DNA from: Bryobacterales bacterium
Lineage (GTDB): Bacteria > Acidobacteriota > Terriglobia > Bryobacterales > Bryobacteraceae
Length of the DNA stretch: 50,707 nt
NCBI GenBank assembly: GCA_009697505.1
Contig: SHUD01000013.1
Span: 1-50,707 of the forward strand
Direction: 5' to 3'
Positions 24,037 to 31,023 of this stretch are shown here, one piece after another. A program made the translations under genes and the position numbers. Below the pieces are notes generated by a model, which had not been told where the DNA came from, made no database searches, and saw nothing but the letters and a program-made list of their open reading frames with translations. How positions within the stretch are numbered: the first letter of the stretch is position 1; every line of letters starts with the position of its first letter.

Positions 24037-25092
24037 CTATTTCCGAACTTGCCGGAACATGTGCAGCTTCCCGCCATACGGCACTTCACCGATGATGATG
24101 TCGCCCTTGGAATTCACGGCGAGGGCGTGGGGGTCGGTCAGGTCGCCGGCCTGATTTCCGGAGCGGCCGAACTTGCCGAGCATCTCGCCGCTCACGCGGT
24201 CCAGAATGTGGATCGTGTTGTCGGCTCCGTTGGCCACGTACATATACTTCTGCTCCCGGTCGGGTGAAAAGCCGATGGCTCCCGCCGTGCCCACCGCATT
24301 CTCCGAATTCGTGCGGTGCGCGGTCTTCGTCGTAATGCGGATGTTGCGCTTGAAGTTGCCCATCTTGTCGAAGACCTCGATGCGGTCGCCCATGCGGTCG
24401 CACACGTACACCAGGCCGTCGTTGCCGATCACCACGCAGTGTACCGGAGCCAGGAACACGCCGGGCACTCCCGCGTCGGTTTCGGCCTGCGTGGCCTGCC
24501 GCCCCCACTGGCGCAGGAAGTTCCCCTGCTTGTCGAACACCACCACGCGCTTGTTGCCGTAGCCGTCGGAAACGTAGATGTCGCCGTTGCCCGGATCGAT
24601 GGCGACATTAGACGGCTTGAACAGCGACGTGCGGCTGGCGTTCAGCCCGCGCCCCGTCTCGGTGGCGTCCTCGCTATCCATCACGCCCTTCTTGCCGATT
24701 TGCAGCAGCAGTTTGCTGCCGTCGTGGGAGTACTTCTGCACCATGCCGTCATTGTTGCCGGCGGTCCAGAAGTTGCCTTCCTTGTCGATGAAGCAGCCGT
24801 GCTGGGTCTTGGCCATGATGCTGCGGTCGCCCCAGGAGCGCACGATATTGCCGTCCGCGTCGAACTCGATCACCGGGGGCGCTGCCGTGGCCAGGCCGCG
24901 CTCCTTGGGCAGAGTGACGCCGCGTGTGACGACGTAAACGTGATCGCGGGAGTCAACACATACGCTGCCGATGGCGCCCCACACCCAGCCCTCCGGCAGC
25001 GGCTTGGGCCAGATCGGGTCGTACTTGAACTGCGGAACGTCGGCGGCAAAGAGTGTGCCCGCCAATGCCAGCAAAATCGCAAAGCGTTTCAT
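24037..25092 (-). CDS. Secreted NHL-repeat beta-propeller protein
   Basis: About 351 residues with a signal peptide (MKRFAILLALAGTLFAADV). Propeller repeats include SVCVDSRDHVYVVTRG, HGCFIDKEGNFWTAGNN, GDIYVSDGYGNKRVVVFDK and GLVYVCDRMGDRIEVFDK, ending with ALAVNSKGDIIIGEV. The ATG at 25092 has GAGGTGA seven bases upstream; a GTG three codons earlier is less likely. It is the shortest of the three NHL proteins in the window and stands apart from any PQQ gene. Confidence 0.87.
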   Translation of the reverse strand: MKRFAILLALAGTLFAADVPQFKYDPIWPKPLPEGWVWGAIGSVCVDSRDHVYVVTRGVTLPKERGLATAAPPVIEFDADGNIVRSWGDRSIMAKTQHGCFIDKEGNFWTAGNNDGMVQKYSHDGSKLLLQIGKKGVMDSEDATETGRGLNASRTSLFKPSNVAIDPGNGDIYVSDGYGNKRVVVFDKQGNFLRQWGRQATQAETDAGVPGVFLAPVHCVVIGNDGLVYVCDRMGDRIEVFDKMGNFKRNIRITTKTAHRTNSENAVGTAGAIGFSPDREQKYMYVANGADNTIHILDRVSGEMLGKFGRSGNQAGDLTDPHALAVNSKGDIIIGEVPYGGKLHMFRQVRK

Positions 25093-25147
25093 ACTAGTCA
25101 CCTCGGCTTCTAGAATCCTAGCAGAGAGTGGAGAAAGAAACTTGGCT

Positions 25148-25164
25148 CACGGATGGACACCGAT
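25148..25164 (+). repeat. Short dispersed repeat related to 45481-45497
   Basis: CACGGATGGACACCGAT differs by one base from the reverse complement of 45481-45497, where it forms one arm of a larger inverted repeat. It lies in the non-coding gap before the DUF5615 gene. A chance match of 16 of 17 bases is unlikely, so it may be a fragment of the same dispersed element. Confidence 0.45.
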
Positions 25165-25229
25165 CGAATGGAACCACCGGCATCGGGGCAGTGGGACCAA
25201 CCCAGCGAGTGGAAGGATATGTTTGCGTC

Positions 25230-25589
25230 CTAACTCGGCCTTCCGGCATGCGATGTGCTTATTGTCGCGTCGCGCATGACCACGAGCAGACCCGGCCATT
25301 CCGCTTCCTGGAAGCGCTCCATCGCACGCATTACCGATTCGTGGATTCTCAGGGCATTCGGCTGGCGAAGCCGCACGATCAGAATGCCATAATGCGCCAC
25401 GCTACGGTATTCCGTGAATCCTTTGTCCGTCGTAATCAGGAGGCGGCCTTCGGCCAGCGCCACGCTCCACACGCCCGGATCACCCAATCCTTGATCGACC
25501 GTACCCCGAATATCTTTCACGTCGTGACCGAGCTCACGCAGGCGGTAAACCGTCATGCGCGGAACGTTCTCGTCAACCAAAATGTTCAT
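25230..25589 (-). CDS. DUF5615 PIN-like toxin
   Basis: A 119-residue protein with the DUF5615 (Mut7-C-like PIN) pattern: MNILVDENVPRMTVYRLRELGHDV, a central VALAEGRLLITTDKGFTE and YGILIVRL. The acidic residues Asp6-Glu7 and the TTDKGF motif correspond to the PIN metal site. It follows a DUF433 gene by three bases, the standard arrangement of this toxin-antitoxin type, which resembles VapBC45 of mycobacteria. Confidence 0.85.
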   Translation of the reverse strand: MNILVDENVPRMTVYRLRELGHDVKDIRGTVDQGLGDPGVWSVALAEGRLLITTDKGFTEYRSVAHYGILIVRLRQPNALRIHESVMRAMERFQEAEWPGLLVVMRDATISTSHAGRPS

Positions 25590-25592
25590 CCG

Positions 25593-25826
25593 TCAGAAAT
25601 TGGCGGCTTGAATTGGCGTGACTTGCTCCTCGGCCAGCTCGGCGGCGTAGTCGAGACATGCCAGGACGTCTTCGCGAGATAGAGAAGGGTACTCGGCAAG
25701 CAAGCTCTCCACGGAATCGCCGTTCGCCAGCATTCGGACAATCTGGTGGACCGGAATCCGCGTGCCTTTCACGCAAGCTTGACCATGGCAGACGTTCGGA
25801 TCGATCAATATCCGGCGGAACGGCAT
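25593..25826 (-). CDS. DUF433 antitoxin
   Basis: A 77-residue protein matching DUF433 along its length: ILIDPNVCHGQACVKGTRIPVHQIVRMLANG, then SVESLLAEYPSLSREDVLACLDYAAEL. DUF433 proteins carry an HTH and pair with DUF5615 PIN toxins. The ATG has AAGGAG upstream. The restriction-modification remnant begins about 140 bases upstream on the other strand. Confidence 0.87.
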   Translation of the reverse strand: MPFRRILIDPNVCHGQACVKGTRIPVHQIVRMLANGDSVESLLAEYPSLSREDVLACLDYAAELAEEQVTPIQAANF

Positions 25827-25968
25827 GTTACGAACTCCTTTTATAAGTCTACTCCCGCCAGTGGCCTGGCAGCGCCCGGACCGAACAGGTTCACGGCAGC
25901 GGCTTGGTTCTTTCGGGCTCTTGACACCTAGCCAGAGTGCCCTTCATCCTTGAGGGAACCGACACGCA

Positions 25969-26187
25969 ATGGATACGCTCTCCCCGGCTCAACGATCCGA
26001 GCGCATGGGCAGGGTCCGGTCGAAGCATACGAGGCCCGAGTTGACGGTGCGCAAGCCCGTCCATTCCCTCGGCTTTCGTTACCGCCTCCACCGGAAAGAC
26101 CTACCGGGCAATCCCGACCTCGCTTTTCCCGGCCGCCACAAGCTAATATTTGTTCGCGGTTGTTCTCCCAGGAAATGCTCTGGGTAG
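25969..26187 (+). pseudogene. vsr: Very short patch repair endonuclease (vsr), 3'-truncated
   Basis: Residues 1-65 match Vsr closely: MDTLSPAQRSERMGRVRSKH, TRPELTVR, GFRYRLHRKDLPGNPDLAFPGR and KLIFVRGC. Vsr nicks DNA at T:G mismatches made by deamination at cytosine methylation sites. Glu24 and Asp50 of the active site are kept, but the sequence breaks off at about 26163, before the zinc ligands and catalytic His residues. The following bases belong to a cytosine methyltransferase in another frame, so a deletion joined the two genes. Confidence 0.85.
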
Positions 26188-26714
26188 ATCAATGGGTCAC
26201 TGGCGAGTATTGGGAGCGTCACCAAGTTCCGAGGAAGCAACGCGGGTCACGGCCATCTGGCTTTCAAACTCGCGCAATGAAGGCTTCGCTGTTCGATGCA
26301 ATACCTTGGGTCACCGTGCGCGATCGACTCAGTGATCTGCCAAATCCGCAGTCGCGAGAAGCCCGCGCCATTCCCAATCAGGTCTTTCAGCCTCGCGCCA
26401 GAACGTACGTTGGTCATACAGGTTCGCCTTTCGATGAGCCCGCCAAAACCCTCAAGGCTGGAGATCACGGTGTTCCCGGTGGCGAGAACATGATCGCGTT
26501 TCCTACGGGAGAAGTTCGTTATTTCAGTGTGCGAGAAGCCGCGTGGATGCAAACCTTCCCGGATGAGTTTGTTTTCAATAGTTCTTGGACGGAGAACATG
26601 CGCCAGCTCGGTAACGCCGTGCCCGTTGAGTTTGGTCGAATCATCGCGGAGGAAATCAAACAAAAACTCGTGTCGCGGCGTCGCCGCAAGGACAACGGTG
26701 GCGATGCACATTGA
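26164..26714 (+). pseudogene. DNA cytosine-5 methyltransferase, C-terminal part only
   Basis: From about LWVDQWVTGEYWERHQV onward, the sequence is the C-terminal third of a C5 methyltransferase: the end of the target-recognition region (PWVTVRDRLSDLPNPQ), then ARTYVGHTGSPFDEPAKTLKAGDHGVPGG, motif IX-like REAAWMQTFPDEFVF and motif X NMRQLGNAVPVEFG. Motifs I to VIII, including the SAM-binding site and the PCQ catalytic loop, are absent. The gene cannot make an active enzyme. Its end overlaps the start of the endonuclease gene at 26704. Confidence 0.85.
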
Positions 26715-27321
26715 GTCCCCATTCAATCCGCTCGACAAGAAGAACTTGGGAATCAGCGTCGCTGACGCGCTGTTGACGCGACCTCGCAGCCCTCTTCCGC
26801 CGCCCGAGAAATTCATCGGCGCTGGTGTCTAGCGATCTACTACGAGGGGAGTTTCGCTCCTTACAAAGCCTTTGGGCACACGCAACCGAGCGAACAACGG
26901 AAATGACATTCCAATCTATGTCGGCAAAGCCGTTCCAGCTGGCGCGCGTAAGGGCGGATTTGGCCTCGATGTTAATCCCGGAGCGGTCCTCTGCAATCGG
27001 CTGGAGGAACACGCGGAGTCGATCAGCTCGACTCACAACCTTAAACTTTCCGAGTTTTTCTGTCGCTACCTCGCCGTGGATGACATCTGGATACCACTTG
27101 GCGAAAACCTTTTAATCGAAATGTTTTCCCCGATCTGGAATCGCGTGATCGACGGATTTGGAAATCACGATCCCGGAAAGGGACGGTATCAAGGTAAGAC
27201 TCCAGCGTGGGACGTCATCCATCCTGGCCGAGCTTGGGCGAAGAAACTTCAAGCGGGCAAGAGCCTTCAATCCATCGAGGAGTCACTCAAGAAGTTCTTC
27301 GCGGAACATCCCCTTCAGTAG
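26704..27321 (+). pseudogene. Eco29kI-like GIY-YIG restriction endonuclease, two compensating indels
   Basis: Three segments in shifting frames make one protein. The first (26704-26830) ends PPPEKFIGAGV and hits TAG at 26830-26832. One frame down, AIYYEGSFAPYKAFG continues the family's GVYALYY motif as if one base were lost near 26830. A further +1 in the GGG at 26874-26876 returns to the first frame as GTRNRANN, DIPIYVGKAVPAGARKGGFG, NRLEEHAESI, WIPLGENLLIEMFSPIWN and IDGFGNHDPGKGRYQ. These match the Eco29kI family, which cuts CCGCGG. Apart from the two indels the gene looks complete, so decay is recent or the indels are sequencing errors. Confidence 0.82.
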
Positions 27322-27776
27322 AGTCACGGAACGCCCAAATCAAAATATCTCCCATCCCTCCACCACTTCTCGCTCCCACCCGCCCTTTTCCCCATCTCTG
27401 CCCGCTATCTTCGAGCCAAGAAGCCGGGTGTTCGTCTTGCAGAGTACCGGCTCACCAAAGTCCCGGCATCCATGGCTCCGCCGGGGCACGGTTAACACCT
27501 CCCGGCGGGGAGGAATGAACGATTCAAGTCGCGAGCTGTCGCGAAACCTCAGCCGGACGCCGCCTTCCGTTAGTGGCGGCACACCAAGGGTACCCTTGAA
27601 AAAAGAACACACCGAACCGCGACGGTCACGGAGCGGCACGCCACACCACACCAACCACCGACCACCGACTCCCGGCTTCTGACTCCTGGCCCCTGGCTCC
27701 CCATAAGGCCCTTGCATTTTCAAACAAAAGCAGTTCTGATGAGAGAGGTTATCTTTATAACCAAAGCGAGGGCACG
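27322..27776. other. 455-base non-coding region with low-complexity and palindromic sequence
   Basis: No credible gene is seen. The region is C-rich on the plus strand, with CCACC/CCGAC-type near-repeats at about 27645-27680 and a CTCCTGGCCCCTGGCTCC stretch. A hairpin (CCTCCC, GGCG, GGGAGG) is at 27498-27513 and a perfect 14-base palindrome, CAAGGGTACCCTTG, at 27585-27598. Long open frames on the minus strand here have biased composition and no family features. Confidence 0.5.
27747..27762 (+). promoter_or_regulatory. Dyad upstream of the Abhydrolase_10-type gene
   Basis: GGTTAT, four-base loop CTTT, ATAACC: perfect 6-base arms, ending 14 bases before the ATG at 27777 and just before the GAGGGCAC ribosome site. 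It could be an operator or a 5'-leader hairpin. Confidence 0.4.
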
Positions 27777-29843
27777 ATGAACACATTGAAGATCGCACGT
27801 GTACTGACGGTTGCTACGATTGCTACGGCCATCTCCGCCAATGCGGCCATCACCAGGCTTGAGATCACGTCGCAGGGTCCGGCCTACGGCGGCTACTCGT
27901 TCCCCGGCGTCGGCGCCTATGAGAAGATCGCCGGCAAGGCTTACGGCGAGCTCGATCCGAAGGACCGCCGCAACAAGGTCATCGTCGATCTGAGCCTGGC
28001 CCCTCGCAACGCAAAAGGAAAGGTCGAGTACGCGTTCGACTTTTACATCCTCAAGCCCACCGACCTCAGCAAAGGCAATCACAAAGTGTTTTACGAGCCG
28101 CCGAATCGCGGCCGGAAAACGTTCGGCAATTTCAATCGCTCCAAGGGCGGCAATGATCCCGCGCAGTCCGCGAATCCGGGCGACACGTTCCTGGCTCCGC
28201 AGGGTTACACCATGGTGTGGAGCGGCTGGGACGCTTCCGCCGGCACCGACAATTCCAAGTTCAATACGACGATCACGCTGCCGTTGGCCAAGAACCCCGA
28301 TGGCTCTTCGATCACCGGCCCGGCGTATGAGTACATCGTGACCGGCGGAGCGTCTTACAAACTGACCTACGCTGCCGCGGCCACGGACACCGCCAAGGCC
28401 ACTCTGACGCATCGCGTGCGTCTGGACGACAAACCGGAAGCGCTCCCCGCCACCGGCTGGGAGTTCACCAATAACGGCAAGGCCATCCGGCTGCTGCCTG
28501 AGGGCACCAAGTTCACCGCCAACGATATCTACGAGCTGACCTACACCGCGAAAGACCCCACGGTGAACGGCGTCGGCTTCGCGGCCATCCGCGATTTCAA
28601 CTCGTTCCTGCGCTATGCCGGCGCCGACAGCGCGGGCGTGAAGAATCCCCTGGTCGGCGATGTGACGCGGATCTTGACCTACACGCAGTCACAGCCCGGG
28701 CGTCTTCTGAATGATTTCCGGCAGCTCGGCTTCAACGAGGATGAAAGCGGCAAGATGGTCTTCGACGGCATGCTGAATTGGATCGCCGCGGGCGACGGCA
28801 TCAACATGAATTACCGCTTCTCGCAGCCGGGCCGCACGCAGCGCAACCGCCAGGATCAGCTGTATCTCGAAGGTCTGTTCCCCTTCGCCAACGCCAAGTC
28901 GAAAGATCCCATCACGGGCAAGACCGCGGGCCGCTACGATGCCTGCACCGTGACCAAGACCTGCCCGCTGGGGCTGGAGGTTTACTCGGAGAACGAATTC
29001 TGGGTGAAGGCCGGGTCGCTTATGACCACCGACGCGGCAGGCAAGAAGGATCTGCCGGATCATCCGCTGACGCGCCACTACCTGATTTCCAGCCACCAGC
29101 ACGGCACCGGTAACGGCAAGATGGGTGTCTGCCAGGTGCCCACCAATCCGCTGGATTCGAGCCCCGTGCTGCGCGCGCTGTTCATGGATCTCGACGAATG
29201 GTCGACCAAGGGCACGCTGCCGCCAGCGAGCATGGTTCCGCATCTGGCCGACGGCACGCTGGTGCCGCCGATGCCGCAGGAGAAGGTCGGCTTCCCCAAG
29301 ATCCCGGGCGTGACTTACAACGGTCTGAAGTCCACGCGCTACCTGCTCAACTACGGTCCGGACTTCTATAAGACCGGCATCATGACGGTCAACCCGCCGG
29401 TGATGCAGTCGCCGATTTTCGATAACAAGGCCAACGGACCGATCTATCCGAGCTACGTGCCCAAAACGGACGCTGACGGCAATGACATCGCGGGCGTTCG
29501 CCTGGTGGACGTGACGGTGCCGCTGGCGACCTACACGGGTTGGGCGCTACGCACCGGTCCGCAGGCCGGCGACGGCTGCGAGGGCTCCGGACAGTACATC
29601 GTTTTCCCCAAGACCAAGGCCGAACGGATGAGCTCCGGCGACCCGCGCATGTCCATCGAGGAACGCTATCCCACCTTCGCGGCCTACACGAGCGCCGTGA
29701 CCAAAGCGGTGGATGAGCTGATTGCCAAGCGCCTGATGCTTCAGCAGGATAGAGAAGCCAACATCAAGCGTCTCTTGGATGCAGGCAAGGCCACCGGCGC
29801 CATTAAGATGGATGGCGTCGAGGTTACGGCGTCGGCCCGCTAG
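27777..29843 (+). CDS. Secreted alpha/beta hydrolase domain protein (Abhydrolase_10 type)
   Basis: A 688-residue protein with a signal peptide (MNTLKIARVLTVATIATAISANA). It opens ITRLEITSQGPAYGGYSFPGVGAYEKIAGKAYGELDP, characteristic of the large secreted alpha/beta hydrolase domain family (Abhydrolase_10). Further landmarks are VFYEPPNRGRKTFGNFN, GYTMVWSGWDAS, GFAAIRDFNSFLRY and, near the C-terminus, VRLVDVTVPLATYTGWALR. The SQPGRLLNDFRQLGFNEDESG stretch stands where a nucleophile elbow might be expected, but I cannot name the catalytic residues. The substrate is unknown. It has GAGGG before the start and is probably monocistronic, convergent with the epimerase gene. Confidence 0.8.
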   Translation: MNTLKIARVLTVATIATAISANAAITRLEITSQGPAYGGYSFPGVGAYEKIAGKAYGELDPKDRRNKVIVDLSLAPRNAKGKVEYAFDFYILKPTDLSKGNHKVFYEPPNRGRKTFGNFNRSKGGNDPAQSANPGDTFLAPQGYTMVWSGWDASAGTDNSKFNTTITLPLAKNPDGSSITGPAYEYIVTGGASYKLTYAAAATDTAKATLTHRVRLDDKPEALPATGWEFTNNGKAIRLLPEGTKFTANDIYELTYTAKDPTVNGVGFAAIRDFNSFLRYAGADSAGVKNPLVGDVTRILTYTQSQPGRLLNDFRQLGFNEDESGKMVFDGMLNWIAAGDGINMNYRFSQPGRTQRNRQDQLYLEGLFPFANAKSKDPITGKTAGRYDACTVTKTCPLGLEVYSENEFWVKAGSLMTTDAAGKKDLPDHPLTRHYLISSHQHGTGNGKMGVCQVPTNPLDSSPVLRALFMDLDEWSTKGTLPPASMVPHLADGTLVPPMPQEKVGFPKIPGVTYNGLKSTRYLLNYGPDFYKTGIMTVNPPVMQSPIFDNKANGPIYPSYVPKTDADGNDIAGVRLVDVTVPLATYTGWALRTGPQAGDGCEGSGQYIVFPKTKAERMSSGDPRMSIEERYPTFAAYTSAVTKAVDELIAKRLMLQQDREANIKRLLDAGKATGAIKMDGVEVTASAR

Positions 29844-29853
29844 AACCGGTGGA

Positions 29854-29889
29854 GCGCGCTTCAGCGCGCAACGGTGGCTTCAGCCACCG
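29854..29889 (+). repeat. Two adjacent hairpins with TTCA loops
   Basis: GCGCGC-TTCA-GCGCGC at 29854-29869 and CGGTGGC-TTCA-GCCACCG at 29872-29889, both with perfect stems. They lie 10 bases after the stop of the hydrolase gene, where they could stabilise the mRNA 3' end or stop transcription. The matching loops suggest a REP-like unit. Confidence 0.6.
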
Positions 29890-29895
29890 CGAAAA

Positions 29896-29972
29896 CCGGG
29901 AATCGCTGACACTGCGGGCTTCCGCCAGCATAGCTCCAGTCTCGTAAACGCAGGCGTGTCGCCGATTCCCGG
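29896..29972. repeat. 77-base inverted-repeat element
   Basis: Bounded by CCGGGAATCG and CGATTCCCGG, a perfect 10-base inverted repeat, with further partial pairing just inside (GCTGACAC near the left end, GTGTCGCC near the right). It fills the gap between two convergent genes. It resembles a small palindromic repeat or MITE; no second copy is visible in this window. Confidence 0.55.
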
Positions 29973-29985
29973 GCCACCCGCTCTC

Positions 29986-31023
29986 TCAGATCCCGCTGGC
30001 GCGGACCCAGAAGCTCTCCGTCCACTTGGCTCCCGGAGCCACGGTCTGGAGATCCGCGTACTTCCCCTCGTGATTGAGGTTGATGGCGTTGGTGATTCCC
30101 GTCATCGGCTCAAAGCAGATGAAGTCGCGGGGCTGGCCGTTCAAGGGCGGCGGCGAATAAATCACGGACACAATGTACTTGGGTCCGAAGATCGCCTCCA
30201 CTTTCTTGCCGCCCCCTTCGATCGCGAAGTGCGCGCGGCCCTGCGCGTCGCGCTCCAGATCGGTGAATCCGTCGTCCAGATAGTGATCTTTCAAAGGCAG
30301 AGGCTTAGGCAGATCGTTGGGTTTGTACTCCCCGGTCGCCACCAGACGGCTATCCGTAACCACGTGCTTGCGCGCCGGAATGCTGGCGATCCATCGGTCG
30401 CGCGGGACGTCGGGCACACGATAGTACGGGTGAAAGCCGAGCGAGATCGGCATCGTATCGGTGCTCAAGTTAATCACAGTGATCTGCGTCTCCAGAGTGC
30501 CCCCGGCCAGCCGGTAGGTCAGCTCATACTCGTGGGCGAAAGGCCACTGCGCCATCAACCGCGGGTACTTCCAGAAGCGCAGCCGGGACGTCACGTGCGC
30601 CGACTTGCCATCGGCCTTCACTTCCACCACTTCCCACAAATCCGAGTTCGTCAGAAGCCCGTGAATGGGAATCGGCCCGCGCACATTACCGAGGGTCATG
30701 TTAAACGGATACTTCTTTCCGTTGGCCCAAAACGCTTCTTCATTCAGGCGATTGGCCCACGGCGCGAGCAAAGGCAGCCCGTTCAGCGCCGGAGTCTTTA
30801 TCAGTTCCGCGAGATCGGTCACGGGGAAGTACAGGATGTTCTTCCCGTGCACCTTCATCTCGCTCACGCGATTGCCGATGGTCGGCAGGATCGACACTTC
30901 TACGCCGGCCGCCGCATCGGCAAGCTGGATAACGGGAACGCCATGGTCCGTCGTGGTTCGCGCCGTATAGTTGGCCGCGAACGACGCGACCGAAAATGCC
31001 AGAAACAACGTAAGGCCTTTCAT
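29986..31023 (-). CDS. galM: Secreted aldose 1-epimerase (mutarotase)
   Basis: A 345-residue protein with a signal peptide (MKGLTLFLAFSVASFA) and the mutarotase fold. Landmarks are LLAPWANRLN (substrate Asn-Arg), IPIHGLL (His), LGFHPYYRVP (catalytic His) and FICFEPMTGITNAIN (catalytic Glu). Mutarotases interconvert alpha and beta aldoses. Its ATG overlaps the TAA of the PQQ dehydrogenase gene (TAATG), so the two proteins are made together. Export of a mutarotase next to a quinoprotein points to sugar oxidation outside the cytoplasm. Confidence 0.88.
   Translation of the reverse strand: MKGLTLFLAFSVASFAANYTARTTTDHGVPVIQLADAAAGVEVSILPTIGNRVSEMKVHGKNILYFPVTDLAELIKTPALNGLPLLAPWANRLNEEAFWANGKKYPFNMTLGNVRGPIPIHGLLTNSDLWEVVEVKADGKSAHVTSRLRFWKYPRLMAQWPFAHEYELTYRLAGGTLETQITVINLSTDTMPISLGFHPYYRVPDVPRDRWIASIPARKHVVTDSRLVATGEYKPNDLPKPLPLKDHYLDDGFTDLERDAQGRAHFAIEGGGKKVEAIFGPKYIVSVIYSPPPLNGQPRDFICFEPMTGITNAINLNHEGKYADLQTVAPGAKWTESFWVRASGI

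Noticed and set aside
27585-27598. A perfect 14-base palindrome as a terminator or phage site
   Set aside because: A-rich, not T-rich, sequence follows on the plus strand, no gene ends nearby, and no integrase is present; it may be a chance palindrome.
27340-27798. A 152-codon minus-strand frame in the gap before the Abhydrolase_10-type gene
   Set aside because: Arg-, Gly- and Ser-rich low-complexity sequence that overlaps the start of a real gene; no conserved pattern.
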